From Rhodospirillum sp. (lineage in GTDB: Bacteria > Pseudomonadota > Alphaproteobacteria > Rhodospirillales > Rhodospirillaceae): a stretch of DNA of 64,000 nucleotides. Below are positions 37,822-46,372 of the stretch, piece by piece. Where the stretch lies: assembly GCA_021741145.1 (NCBI GenBank), contig JAIOYK010000003.1, positions 117,232-181,231 on the forward strand. The letters run 5' to 3'. Position 1 is the stretch's first letter. The number at the start of each line of letters is the position of its first letter. Both the position numbers and the translations under genes were made by a program. Below the pieces are notes generated by a model. That model saw nothing but the letters and a program-made list of their open reading frames with translations. It searched no databases and was not told the origin of the DNA.

Positions 37822-39951
37822 ATGTCCATGTTCAACGTGTTCCGCAAGGAAATCGACTGGGGCGGGCGCAAGCTGGTTCTGGAAACCGGTAACATCGCCC
37901 GTCAGGCCGATGGCGCGGTGCTGGCCAGCCTGGGCGACACCACGGTGCTTTGCACCGCTGTTGGCGCGCGAACGAAGTCGAAGTTCGATTTCTTTCCGCT
38001 GACCGTGAACTATCAGGAGAAGACTTTCGCCGCGGGCAAGATCCCCGGCGGCTTCTTCAAGCGCGAGGGCCGTCCGACTGAAAAGGAAACCCTCACCTCC
38101 CGCCTGATCGACCGTCCGCTCCGTCCCCTCTTCGCCAAAGGTTACAAGAACGAGACCCAGGTTGTCTGCACCGTGCTGTGTCATGACCTGGAAAACGATC
38201 CGGACGTGGTCGCCATGATCGGTGCCTCCGCGGCTCTGACCCTTTCCGGCCTGCCGTTCCTGGGTCCCATCGGCGCCGCCCGTGTCGGTCTGATCGATGA
38301 CGAATTCGTTCTCAATCCGACCCGCGACCAGATGGCCGATTCCGCCCTGGATCTGGTCCTCGCCGGGACCCGGGAAGGCGTGCTGATGGTCGAGTCCGAA
38401 GCCGAGGAACTGGACGAGCAGACCATGCTCGACGCCGTTGTTTTCGGTCACGATGCCTATCAGGACGTCATCAACGCGATTATTTCACTGGCCGAGCAAT
38501 GCGCCCGCGAGCCCCGCGATCTGGAGCCGCCGCATCCCCGCGCCGAGGAAGTGGCCACCAAGGTTCGCGACTTGGCCGGAGAAGCCCTGACCACCGCCTA
38601 CAAGGAGGCGGACAAGATGGCCCGCCAAGCCAAGGTGGCCGAGGCCAAGCAGGCCGCCATGGCCACCTTCGCCGAGGACGAGGAAGCCGCTGGCTTGGCC
38701 AGTGGCGCCTTCAAGGATCTGGAGAAGGACATTGTCCGTGGCTCTATCCTGGACACCGGGTTCCGAATTGATGGCCGTGACACCAAGACCGTCCGCCCCA
38801 TCGAGATCACTCCGGGCATCCTGCCCCGGGCCCATGGGTCGGCCTTGTTCACCCGTGGCGAGACGCAGGCGCTGGTGACCACCACCCTGGGCACCGGTCA
38901 GGACGAGCAGATCATTGACGCGCTCGAGGGCGAATACCGGGAAAACTTCATGTTGCACTACAACTTCCCCCCCTATTCGGTGGGTGAAGCGGGTCGCATG
39001 GGTTCCCCCGGTCGCCGCGAGATCGGCCATGGCAAGCTGGCTTGGCGCGCCATCCATCCGATGATGCCCGCCAAGGACGAATTCCCCTACACGGTTCGCG
39101 TGGTCTCCGAGATCACCGAATCCAACGGCTCGTCCTCCATGGCCACCGTTTGCGGTACCTCCCTGTCCCTGATGGACGCGGGTGTTCCGCTGAAGGGTGG
39201 CGTGGCCGGTATCGCCATGGGTTTGATCAAGGAGGGTGACCGCTTCGCGGTTTTGTCCGACATCCTGGGCGACGAAGATCACCTTGGGGACATGGATTTC
39301 AAGGTCGCCGGAACCGAACAGGGCGTGACCAGCCTACAGATGGATATCAAGATCACCTCGATCACCAAGGAGATCATGGAAGTCGCCTTGAATCAGGCGC
39401 GCGACGGCCGAATCCACATCCTCGGCGAGATGACCAAGGCCCTTGGTGGCGCCCGTGAGGACGTTTCCACCTTCGCCCCGCGGATCACCACCATCAAGGT
39501 TCCGCCCCAGAAGGTCCGGGAAGTGATCGGCTCTGGCGGCAAGGTGATCCGCGAGATCACCGAAAGCACCGGCACCAAGATCGATATCGAAGACGATGGT
39601 ACGATTAAAATCGCGTCCACCGACGGTGAAGCGAGCCAGCGGGCCGTTGACTGGATCCGGGGTATCGTCGCCGAACCCGAGGTTGGCGTGATCTACAACG
39701 GCAAGGTCGTGAAGATCATGGACTTTGGCGCATTCGTGAACTTCCTGGGTACCCGGGATGGTCTGGTCCATATCTCCGAACTGGCCCTTGACCGGGTTAA
39801 GAAGGTCGGCGACGTGGTGAACGTGGGTGACATGGTCAAGGTGAAGTGCGTCGGGTTCGACGACCGCGGCAAGGTCAAACTGTCCATGAAGCAGGTTGAC
39901 CAGCAAACCGGGGCCGATCTGGCCGCCGGTTCGGAAGCCGAAGACGCCTGA
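37822..39951 (+). CDS. pnp: Polyribonucleotide nucleotidyltransferase (PNPase)
   Basis: A 709-residue phosphorolytic 3'-5' exoribonuclease. It has two RNase PH domains ([41 protein letters not shown]), a helical linker, then KH ([17 protein letters not shown]) and S1 ([20 protein letters not shown]) domains. The start at 37822 ([15 protein letters not shown]) follows AAGGAAG; ATG codons at 37813 and 37828 are also in frame. The upstream open frame through the leader is not coding. Confidence 0.98.
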   Translation: MSMFNVFRKEIDWGGRKLVLETGNIARQADGAVLASLGDTTVLCTAVGARTKSKFDFFPLTVNYQEKTFAAGKIPGGFFKREGRPTEKETLTSRLIDRPLRPLFAKGYKNETQVVCTVLCHDLENDPDVVAMIGASAALTLSGLPFLGPIGAARVGLIDDEFVLNPTRDQMADSALDLVLAGTREGVLMVESEAEELDEQTMLDAVVFGHDAYQDVINAIISLAEQCAREPRDLEPPHPRAEEVATKVRDLAGEALTTAYKEADKMARQAKVAEAKQAAMATFAEDEEAAGLASGAFKDLEKDIVRGSILDTGFRIDGRDTKTVRPIEITPGILPRAHGSALFTRGETQALVTTTLGTGQDEQIIDALEGEYRENFMLHYNFPPYSVGEAGRMGSPGRREIGHGKLAWRAIHPMMPAKDEFPYTVRVVSEITESNGSSSMATVCGTSLSLMDAGVPLKGGVAGIAMGLIKEGDRFAVLSDILGDEDHLGDMDFKVAGTEQGVTSLQMDIKITSITKEIMEVALNQARDGRIHILGEMTKALGGAREDVSTFAPRITTIKVPPQKVREVIGSGGKVIREITESTGTKIDIEDDGTIKIASTDGEASQRAVDWIRGIVAEPEVGVIYNGKVVKIMDFGAFVNFLGTRDGLVHISELALDRVKKVGDVVNVGDMVKVKCVGFDDRGKVKLSMKQVDQQTGADLAAGSEAEDA

Positions 39952-39968
39952 TCCACGGATCCAGTCGC

Positions 39969-40787
39969 ATGGGAACCGGGCCGATGATGGGATCGGCCGC
40001 GTCCACCAAGGTGGCATACCCCCCGATTCCCCATCGTGTGATGGGGCATCGGGGGGCGGCCGCCTCGGCGCCCGAAAATACCCTGGCGGGCGCCCGCCAG
40101 GCTTTCGGGGAAGGGGCGCGTTGGATTGAATTCGATGTCAAGCTGACCGCCGATGGCGTGCCGGTTATCTTTCACGATGACCGGCTCGACCGCGTGACCT
40201 CGGGGCATGGCCTCTTGGCCGATCGGACCCTCGTTGAGCTGCGGGAGTTGGATGCCGGCGGATGGTTCGGCCCCCAGTTTCAAGGGGAACTCATTCCTAC
40301 CCTGGAGGAAATGCTCACTCTCCTTGCGTCCTTGGGTATGGGAGCCAATATTGAGATCAAGCCCTGTCCGGGCCGGGCCGTGGAAACGGCGCGCCGGTCC
40401 CTTGATGTGGCACGGGTCCATTGGCCCGACTTCGCGCCACCTTTGGTGGTATCCAGCTTCGACTTGATCGCCCTGGCCGAAGCTCGCGACGTCGCACCAG
40501 AGTGGCCCATGGCCCTCTTGGCCGATGGCGCCGATGGGTGGACAGCGGAAACCATGGTGACCAAGGCCGGGTCTTTGGGATGCCAAGGTATTCACCTGGA
40601 TAACGCTCTGGCGACCAAGACATGCATCGCGGCATGCGGAGCGGCAGGGTTCATCACCGCGGTTTGGACCGTAAATTCCGCGGTGCGCGCCGATGCCTTG
40701 TGGGAATGGGGTGTGGATGCCATTATCTCGGATCGTCCGGGGGCGCTTCTGAGGGACGCGTCGAGCCAAACGAACTTCCGGGAATGA
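39969..40787 (+). CDS. Glycerophosphodiester phosphodiesterase (UgpQ-like)
   Basis: A 272-residue TIM-barrel enzyme. It has MGHRGAAASAPENTLAGARQ with the catalytic His, WIEFDVKLTADGVPVIFHDD with metal ligands and the second His, and INFEIKPC-like ANIEIKPCPGR. It should split glycerophosphodiesters into glycerol-3-phosphate and an alcohol. It has no signal peptide, so it is cytoplasmic like UgpQ. The N-terminal 20 residues before the core are uncertain, and a later ATG at 40039 is possible. Confidence 0.92.
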   Translation: MGTGPMMGSAASTKVAYPPIPHRVMGHRGAAASAPENTLAGARQAFGEGARWIEFDVKLTADGVPVIFHDDRLDRVTSGHGLLADRTLVELRELDAGGWFGPQFQGELIPTLEEMLTLLASLGMGANIEIKPCPGRAVETARRSLDVARVHWPDFAPPLVVSSFDLIALAEARDVAPEWPMALLADGADGWTAETMVTKAGSLGCQGIHLDNALATKTCIAACGAAGFITAVWTVNSAVRADALWEWGVDAIISDRPGALLRDASSQTNFRE

Positions 40788-40909
40788 GCAACAGAAAACG
40801 GGACCGATCAATCCTGCCACCAGGTGTTATTCGGGACGCATGGTGTTGTTTGATCGGGTAATTTTGGGGAAATTCTGGCCCCGCCCGAGGATCAAATCAC
40901 GTCGTGTCG

Positions 40910-40924
40910 ATCTTGATTCAAGAT
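40910..40924. promoter_or_regulatory. 15-base palindrome upstream of the NPD gene
   Basis: ATCTTGA-T-TCAAGAT is a perfect inverted repeat with a single central base, about 140 bases before the GTG at 41064. A related half, GATTCAAT, lies about 20 bases on. It looks like an operator, but the regulator is not recognisable. Confidence 0.45.
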
Positions 40925-41063
40925 ATGGTCCTTGATCTGGATTCAATAGGTAGAGAGACTTATGGAACAGGGAAGCTGGGTTTGCTTTTTCGCGCGAGTC
41001 TCTCTAATCAAGTGTTTTCCCCGGGGAAAGCCATAAGAAAATTAGACTGGAAGGGTCCTGTCC

Positions 41064-42461
41064 GTGAAAGACATCAAGCCGCTTTTGATTTCCGGTAAGG
41101 AAGTCTACCCCATCGTCGAAGGGGGAAAAGGCGTTTCCGTGAGCACGGGGCGCAGCTCCGGTGCCTGGGCCGCCGCTGGCGGTGTCGGTACCATCAGCGC
41201 GGTAAACGCGGATTCCTTTGACGCCGAAGGGCGCATTATTCCCCAAGTCTATCAGGGGCGGACCCGTCGCGAGCGGCACCAGGAGCTTGTCGAATTTGGT
41301 ATCCGGGGTGGTGTCGAACAGGTGCGCATCGCCCACGAGATGGCCAATGGAAACGGGCGCCTTCACGTCAACGTCCTTTGGGAAATGGGGGGCGCTGTCC
41401 CCGTTCTGGAAGGGGTTCTGGACGGAGCCAAGGGCTTGGTCCATGGGGTGACCTGTGGTGCGGGCATGCCGTACAAGGTCGCCGAGATCGCGGCCCGCCA
41501 TGCGGTCTATTATTATCCCATCGTGTCGTCGGCACGCGCCTTTCGCGCCCTGTGGAAGCGGGCCTACAGCAAGACCGCCGAGTGGCTTGGTGGCGTGGTT
41601 TACGAAGACCCCTGGTTGGCCGGGGGCCACAACGGTCTCTCCAACAGCGAGGACCCCAACATCCCCCAGGCCCCCATGCCGCGCGTCGCCGAATTGCGAA
41701 AGGTCATGCGGGACGTTGGCGCGCCGGAGGTGCCCATCTTCATGGCTGGCGGTGTCTGGTATCTGCGGGAATGGGCCGATTGGATCGACAATCCAGAATT
41801 GGGTCCGATCGCGTTTCAGTTTGGCACACGGGCTCTCCTGACCCAGGAAAGTCCCATTTCCGAAGAATGGAAAAAGCGGCTTCCGACTCTGCGGTCCGGG
41901 GATGTGTTGCTGCACCGCTTCAGCCCGACGGGCTTCTATTCCTCCGCCGTGCGCAACACATTCATTCGGGAATTGGTCGAGCGATCGGATCGGCAAATCG
42001 ACTACCGGTCAGAGCCGGAGGAGGGATTGAGTACGCCTCTGCCCATCGGTGCCCGGGGTCGTGAGGTCTTCGTTTCCGAGGAGGGCGCCGCGAAGGCCAA
42101 GGCCTGGATGGAGGCAGGATATGTCGATGCCTTGCGGACACCGGATTCAACCTTGGTCTTCGTCGACCCGGATCGGGCGCGCGAGATTAAAACCGATCAG
42201 ACCAATTGTATGGGATGCCTGTCGCAGTGCTCTTTTTCCAATTGGGCCGAAACGGAATCAGGGAACAACGGCAAACGGGCCGATCCACGATCCTTCTGTA
42301 TTCAGAAGACCCTCCAGAATATCGCCCATGGCGATAGCATCGAACGCAACCTGATGTTCGCCGGTCATAATGCCTACCGCTTCGGGACGGATCCGTTCTT
42401 CGCGGATGGCAAGGTCCCCACGGCTGGCGAACTGGTCGCGCGTATTCTGACCGGGGATTGA
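41064..42461 (+). CDS. NPD/nitronate monooxygenase-like flavoprotein with C-terminal Cys cluster
   Basis: A 465-residue TIM-barrel flavoprotein of the 2-nitropropane dioxygenase group. The barrel has SGAWAAAGGVGTISAVNA, GVTCGAGMPYKVAEIA, VFIMAGGVW-like VPIFMAGGVWYL and IAFQFGTRALLTQESP. After about residue 300 comes an extension with TNCMGCLSQCSF (Cys382, 385, 389) and Cys412, which resembles a metal or Fe-S site. The substrate is unknown; the group also includes enoyl reductases. The start is the GTG at 41064 after GGAAGGG. Confidence 0.82.
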   Translation: MKDIKPLLISGKEVYPIVEGGKGVSVSTGRSSGAWAAAGGVGTISAVNADSFDAEGRIIPQVYQGRTRRERHQELVEFGIRGGVEQVRIAHEMANGNGRLHVNVLWEMGGAVPVLEGVLDGAKGLVHGVTCGAGMPYKVAEIAARHAVYYYPIVSSARAFRALWKRAYSKTAEWLGGVVYEDPWLAGGHNGLSNSEDPNIPQAPMPRVAELRKVMRDVGAPEVPIFMAGGVWYLREWADWIDNPELGPIAFQFGTRALLTQESPISEEWKKRLPTLRSGDVLLHRFSPTGFYSSAVRNTFIRELVERSDRQIDYRSEPEEGLSTPLPIGARGREVFVSEEGAAKAKAWMEAGYVDALRTPDSTLVFVDPDRAREIKTDQTNCMGCLSQCSFSNWAETESGNNGKRADPRSFCIQKTLQNIAHGDSIERNLMFAGHNAYRFGTDPFFADGKVPTAGELVARILTGD

Positions 42462-42611
42462 AGCCCCGCGGGCGGGAGAGAGGCTGGCGCATGAAGGCCC
42501 GGAGGTGGTCCACTCGATGGAAAAAGCGCCATTCATGAAACCAACATCTTGACCCGCCCCCCATTGACGGCGATACCTTGAGGTGGGAAGTGCCGGTAAG
42601 AGGATGTTGAA

Positions 42612-43028
42612 ATGCATCGCGACCGGCCATATCGGCCTATACTTGAAAAGCTGCGTGCCGCAGGTCTTCGGCCTACCCGACAACGGCTCGGGTTGGCTCG
42701 CCTTCTTTTTGGTGGCGAGGGGCGTCAGCATGTGACAGCCGAAGGGCTGCACAATCTGGCGGTGGAGGAAGAGATCTCGGTCTCGCTCGCAACGGTATAC
42801 AATTCGTTGAACCAATTCGTGGATGGCGGGCTGTTGAAGGAAGTGGTCGTGGAGTCTGGCCGCTCCTATTTCGACACCAATATCGAGGACCATCATCACT
42901 TTTATATCGAGAATACCGGTCAGTTGATTGATATCCCCGCGGACCACGTTGGAATATCCCACCTGCCACCGATTCCCGATGGGGCAAATCTGCGGTCCGT
43001 CGAAGTGTTGATCCGTCTGGTTTCGTGA
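42612..43028 (+). CDS. irr: Iron response regulator Irr (Fur superfamily)
   Basis: A 138-residue Fur-family protein of the Irr branch. It has AAGLRPTRQRLGLARLLFGG, VSLATVYNSLNQFVDGGLLKEV, YFDTNIEDHHHFYIENTGQLIDIP with the His triplet (94-96) used for haem or metal binding. The N-terminal Cys-Pro haem motif of Bradyrhizobium Irr is absent, as in many relatives. Irr controls haem synthesis and iron storage under iron limitation. With fur at 18314, the window holds two iron-type regulators. Confidence 0.93.
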   Translation: MHRDRPYRPILEKLRAAGLRPTRQRLGLARLLFGGEGRQHVTAEGLHNLAVEEEISVSLATVYNSLNQFVDGGLLKEVVVESGRSYFDTNIEDHHHFYIENTGQLIDIPADHVGISHLPPIPDGANLRSVEVLIRLVS

Positions 43029-43138
43029 GGGTCCTTTCGGAAAATCGTTTCGGGGGTCTGGTGCGGCCCGCACTTCGAAACGAGCGCCCGGGCGGACAGC
43101 GGGGGCTTCTGTTTGATCGGGAGTCGGCTTAAGGGGGA

Positions 43139-43744
43139 TTACTCCACGTATTCCCCCTTATAGACCCCCCAGAACGCATCCCGGGGCAGCCAACCCAGGT
43201 ATCCACCGACATCGACCCGGCAATAGTCAAGGGTGCTTGGACAGCCCAGGAGCTTGCCAACCACACCGGGGTTGGCTTGGGCGACGGGAAGGCTTTCCGG
43301 GGAGGGTTCGGCTCGCACCAAGTGCGGCCCTCCCGTGGTGATCAGGGTGCGTTGCCCCGAGAGCATGTTCTTGTGGACCCACCCTTCCGATCCTTCCGGA
43401 TCCCGGATCTTCCGCCAGGTGTCGTATTCGGCGACAACTTCGACCGGCACGCCCCGCATTTGGAAGATCCAGACCACCGGATAGCGCTTTCCCGGGCCTG
43501 ACCGCATGTTCACCTGGTTGGCGCGCAGGGATACAAAGCGAGGCAGGGGGAGGCCGCTGGGGGTATTGGCCGCCGAGGGTCGGGGATCGTCTCCTTCGAG
43601 GGCTTCGGTCATTGGGGCCTGGGCTTTGGCGGGGAGGATCTCGGAGGCCAAGAGGGCGGCTGCCAGTAGGCAGGCGCCCGCCCTGGCGAGGTACGAGCCG
43701 GTAAGGCCGAGGGGGCGCTTTTTGTTGGATGGGCCGCGGCTCAC
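43139..43744 (-). CDS. Exported bacterial SH3-domain protein
   Basis: A 201-residue protein. A signal peptide (ARAGACLLAAALLASEILPAKAQA) is followed by a linker and two SH3-like repeats: VSLRANQVNMRSGPGKRYPVVWIF to LSGQRTL, and VGKLLGCPSTLDYCRVDVGGYLGWLPRD. Such proteins act in the periplasm and often contact the cell wall; the exact role is unknown. The start is a GTG at 43744 after AAGGTG. It is divergent from the 2-hydroxyacid dehydrogenase, a pairing seen in related bacteria. Confidence 0.85.
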   Translation of the reverse strand: MSRGPSNKKRPLGLTGSYLARAGACLLAAALLASEILPAKAQAPMTEALEGDDPRPSAANTPSGLPLPRFVSLRANQVNMRSGPGKRYPVVWIFQMRGVPVEVVAEYDTWRKIRDPEGSEGWVHKNMLSGQRTLITTGGPHLVRAEPSPESLPVAQANPGVVGKLLGCPSTLDYCRVDVGGYLGWLPRDAFWGVYKGEYVE

Positions 43745-44084
43745 CTGGACACCTTATGAATTGGGGCGTGCCCGCCATTCGGGCACATGCTTGAAAGAAT
43801 GCGATAGGCGGATGCAACAGTAGGGCATTTCATGGCGCCGACCGCTCGACCTATGGACTCTTGATCGACGCAATAGAAAACCAGAGGGCACCCGGGGTCA
43901 AGCGGCGCGCGTGCAAGGATATTTCTCACCGGCACCGGGGCGGATGCTTTCCCGCCGGGGTGGCTGGACAACCCCCGTCCATCTTGGTAGGCAGAACGTC
44001 CGAACCCAACGGGGGACCGATCAAACGGGACCCCTTCCACGGGGCCCCACCGTTTGCACAGCTAAATTCCGGGAGTTTCACGAC
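43745..44084. other. Divergent intergenic region
   Basis: About 340 bases between the SH3-protein and hydroxyacid dehydrogenase genes, which point away from each other. It should hold both promoters. I see no clear -35/-10 pair, no long palindrome and no supported small gene. Confidence 0.4.
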
Positions 44085-45071
44085 ATGCCGCAGACCAAGC
44101 CATTGGTCGTTGTCACGCGAAAGTTGCCCGACGCCATCGAGACACGCATGATGGAATTGTTCACCGTGCGTCTCAACATCGATGACCACCCATTCACGCG
44201 CGATGAGCTATGTCAGGCCGTGGCCGAGGCCGATGTCCTCGTCCCCACGGTGACCGACCGGATCGACAGCGGTGTCTTGTCTCACGCCGGGGAGAAGCTG
44301 CGCCTGATCGCCAACTTTGGCACGGGCGTCGATCACATCGACGTGGCCAGTGCCCACCAGCGCGGCGTCACGGTCACGAACACTCCCGACGTTCTGTCGG
44401 AGGATACCGCGGATATGACCATGGCCCTGATCCTCGCCGTGCCCCGTCGGGTCGCGGAGGGGGAGCGGATGATCCGCGAGGGCACCTGGTCCGGTTGGAG
44501 CCCCACCCACATGCTGGGGCACCGGATTTGGGGCAAACGCCTGGGCATCGTTGGCATGGGCCGGATCGGTCAGGCCGTTGCCCGCCGCGCTCGGGGCTTT
44601 GGTATGACCATCCACTACCACAACCGGCGGCGTCTGCACGAAAGTGTGGAGCAGGAGCTGGAAGCAACCTATTGGGAAAGCCTCGACCAGATGCTGGCCC
44701 GGATGGATGTGATCTCCATTCACTGCCCCCACACGCCAGCCACCTACCACTTGCTTTCAGCCCGTCGTCTGGCTCTGCTGCGGCCCCATGCCTATGTTGT
44801 CAACACGGCCCGTGGCGAGGTGATTGATGAGAATGCCATGGTGCGCATGCTGTCCAAGGGCGAATTGGCGGGGGCCGGTCTGGATGTCTTCGAGTACGAA
44901 CCCGCGGTGAATCCCAAGTTGATCGCCATGGATAACGTGGTTCTTCTGCCACATATGGGGTCGGCGACCCTGGAAGGTCGTGTGGATATGGGTGAGAAGG
45001 TGTTGATTAACATCAAGACCTTCGCCGATGGGCATAAGCCGCCGGACCGTGTTCTGCCGACCATGGTGTAG
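44085..45071 (+). CDS. D-2-hydroxyacid dehydrogenase (glyoxylate/hydroxypyruvate reductase type)
   Basis: A 328-residue NAD(P)-dependent dehydrogenase. The nucleotide site is LGIVGMGRIGQAVARRARGF. Catalytic residues lie in VNTARGEVIDENAMVRML (Arg), GAGLDVFEYEP (Glu region) and VLLPHMGSATLEGR (His). The N-terminal LIANFGTGVDHIDVASAHQRG is typical of glyoxylate reductases. It could serve glyoxylate handling beside the malyl-CoA lyase of this genome, but that is inference. A strong terminator follows. Confidence 0.9.
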   Translation: MPQTKPLVVVTRKLPDAIETRMMELFTVRLNIDDHPFTRDELCQAVAEADVLVPTVTDRIDSGVLSHAGEKLRLIANFGTGVDHIDVASAHQRGVTVTNTPDVLSEDTADMTMALILAVPRRVAEGERMIREGTWSGWSPTHMLGHRIWGKRLGIVGMGRIGQAVARRARGFGMTIHYHNRRRLHESVEQELEATYWESLDQMLARMDVISIHCPHTPATYHLLSARRLALLRPHAYVVNTARGEVIDENAMVRMLSKGELAGAGLDVFEYEPAVNPKLIAMDNVVLLPHMGSATLEGRVDMGEKVLINIKTFADGHKPPDRVLPTMV

Positions 45072-45102
45072 CCAGCGGGACCCCTTGGGCACTTTGGACA
45101 TA

Positions 45103-45138
45103 AAAAGCGGGAGCCCCTTGGCGAGGCTCCCGCTTTTT
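45103..45138. terminator. Bidirectional Rho-independent terminator
   Basis: AAAAAGCGGGAGCC (45103-45116) and GGCTCCCGCTTTTT (45125-45138) pair perfectly over 14 bp, with an 8-base loop. A runs and T runs on each side let it stop both the dehydrogenase and the convergent lipoprotein transcript. Confidence 0.93.
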
Positions 45139-45180
45139 ACGGGGTTGCTTTTTGATTGTGTAGTTTGAACGAACGGATTG

Positions 45181-45711
45181 TTATTTCGTCGCTAGATTCT
45201 GGACGGGGTTAAGTTTGTCGACCCGGCCGGAGTCGTAGATTTTCACGAGCAGGTCGTCCTTGCGGTAAAGCGTGCCGCATTTCGTTCCCTCGTCGCTGAT
45301 GCCGCACAGGGTCTCGCCATCCCGTATGACCCAAGTCTCCTCGAATTCGCCATTCATGCCCGAGGGGTGGGTCCAGGTTCCGATGGTATGACCATCGGGG
45401 CTGTAGCTGACCGTGATACGAGCTCCCTGGGGGTGGTCATAGGCGTAGCTGTGGCCCGCGATCAAAGACCGCAGGTCTCCGCCGGTTACCTGGGTGAATC
45501 CAGCATTCAATGCACGCGCCCCCTGATGGGTACCCTCGGTCTGGACGACGATGTCCTCCTTCGCCGGGACCGAAGTCGTGGCGGCCCGTGGGGATTCATC
45601 CACGCTTCCTGTCGTTGTCTGGCAAGCGCCGAGACTCATCACCGCCACGGCTGGTAGGGACAGGGCCACCAACCGCACCGCTCTGGCTGCCGTAGCCATC
45701 GGGAAAGGCAT
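45181..45711 (-). CDS. Lipoprotein of unknown function
   Basis: A 176-residue exported protein. The lipobox is SLGACQT at about residues 26-32. The mature part has SLIAGHSYAYDHPQGARITV, SPDGHTIGTWTHPSGMNGEF and ETWVIRDGETLCGISDEGTKCGTLY, with two Cys that could form a disulfide. I do not recognise the family; the second half resembles small periplasmic DUF995-type proteins in pattern. The start at 45711 follows GGAGG. Confidence 0.72.
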   Translation of the reverse strand: MPFPMATAARAVRLVALSLPAVAVMSLGACQTTTGSVDESPRAATTSVPAKEDIVVQTEGTHQGARALNAGFTQVTGGDLRSLIAGHSYAYDHPQGARITVSYSPDGHTIGTWTHPSGMNGEFEETWVIRDGETLCGISDEGTKCGTLYRKDDLLVKIYDSGRVDKLNPVQNLATK

Positions 45712-45958
45712 CGCGGAATCCTCCAAACCTGAAAGAGTGGTCAAAAGAGTAGGATAGGAACAGGCTGGGAACAAGGCCCGTCACTGTCTCTTAAAGAAAC
45801 GCAAGCTCTGCCAGAAAGTTCCGGACTGGATGGTGAATGACCATCCTGGGGTTGGTCGCTTCCCTTGGGGGAGGACTGGAGAAACGATGCGCCCCGAAAC
45901 AGGTCGAGGTGCTTTTGATCTTTAATTTTATGAGCATTCATCGGAGCGAATGACGGCT

Positions 45959-46267
45959 CTAATCCGCGGACAAGGGAATATGATCGGCGAAGGGGAGAGG
46001 AACCCAGGTGGCCAGGGTTTCCTTGGGTGGCTCGAAACCACACGTGTCCATGGAGGTTTGGACGCCCTTTCGGTAGTCCGCGCTGGTGTCCAGGGCGCGG
46101 GTGTCAAAGCCCCAGAGGGTGGGTACGGCGCCCGTGTATATGGTCGAAGAGAGACACCCATCGCTGTATCCCTGGGCGTATTCGGTCGTTGAGCCACTGG
46201 GCGCGCAAGCGGCCAGGACCATCATCGCCGGCACGGTAAGGGCGATGGCCAAACGGGAAGAGGCCAT
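45959..46267 (-). CDS. Small lipoprotein of unknown function
   Basis: A 102-residue protein with a clear lipoprotein signal, LTVPAMMVLAACAPSG. The mature 80 residues have EYAQGYSDGCLSSTIY, DTRALDTSADYRKGVQTSMDTCGF, with two Cys. The YxxGYxDGC and YRxGWxxGxxxC spacing is common in small outer-membrane lipoproteins of unknown role. The ATG follows AGGATATCCC. Confidence 0.72.
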   Translation of the reverse strand: MASSRLAIALTVPAMMVLAACAPSGSTTEYAQGYSDGCLSSTIYTGAVPTLWGFDTRALDTSADYRKGVQTSMDTCGFEPPKETLATWVPLPFADHIPLSAD

Positions 46268-46372
46268 GGGATATCCTCGTCTTGGTGAATAGGAGAACGA
46301 ATTGGCCCATGCTCTCTCGACTGGAGGATTCGGGCAAGTGTTTTCACTTTCCCAAAGCGCGCGCTTTTCCTT

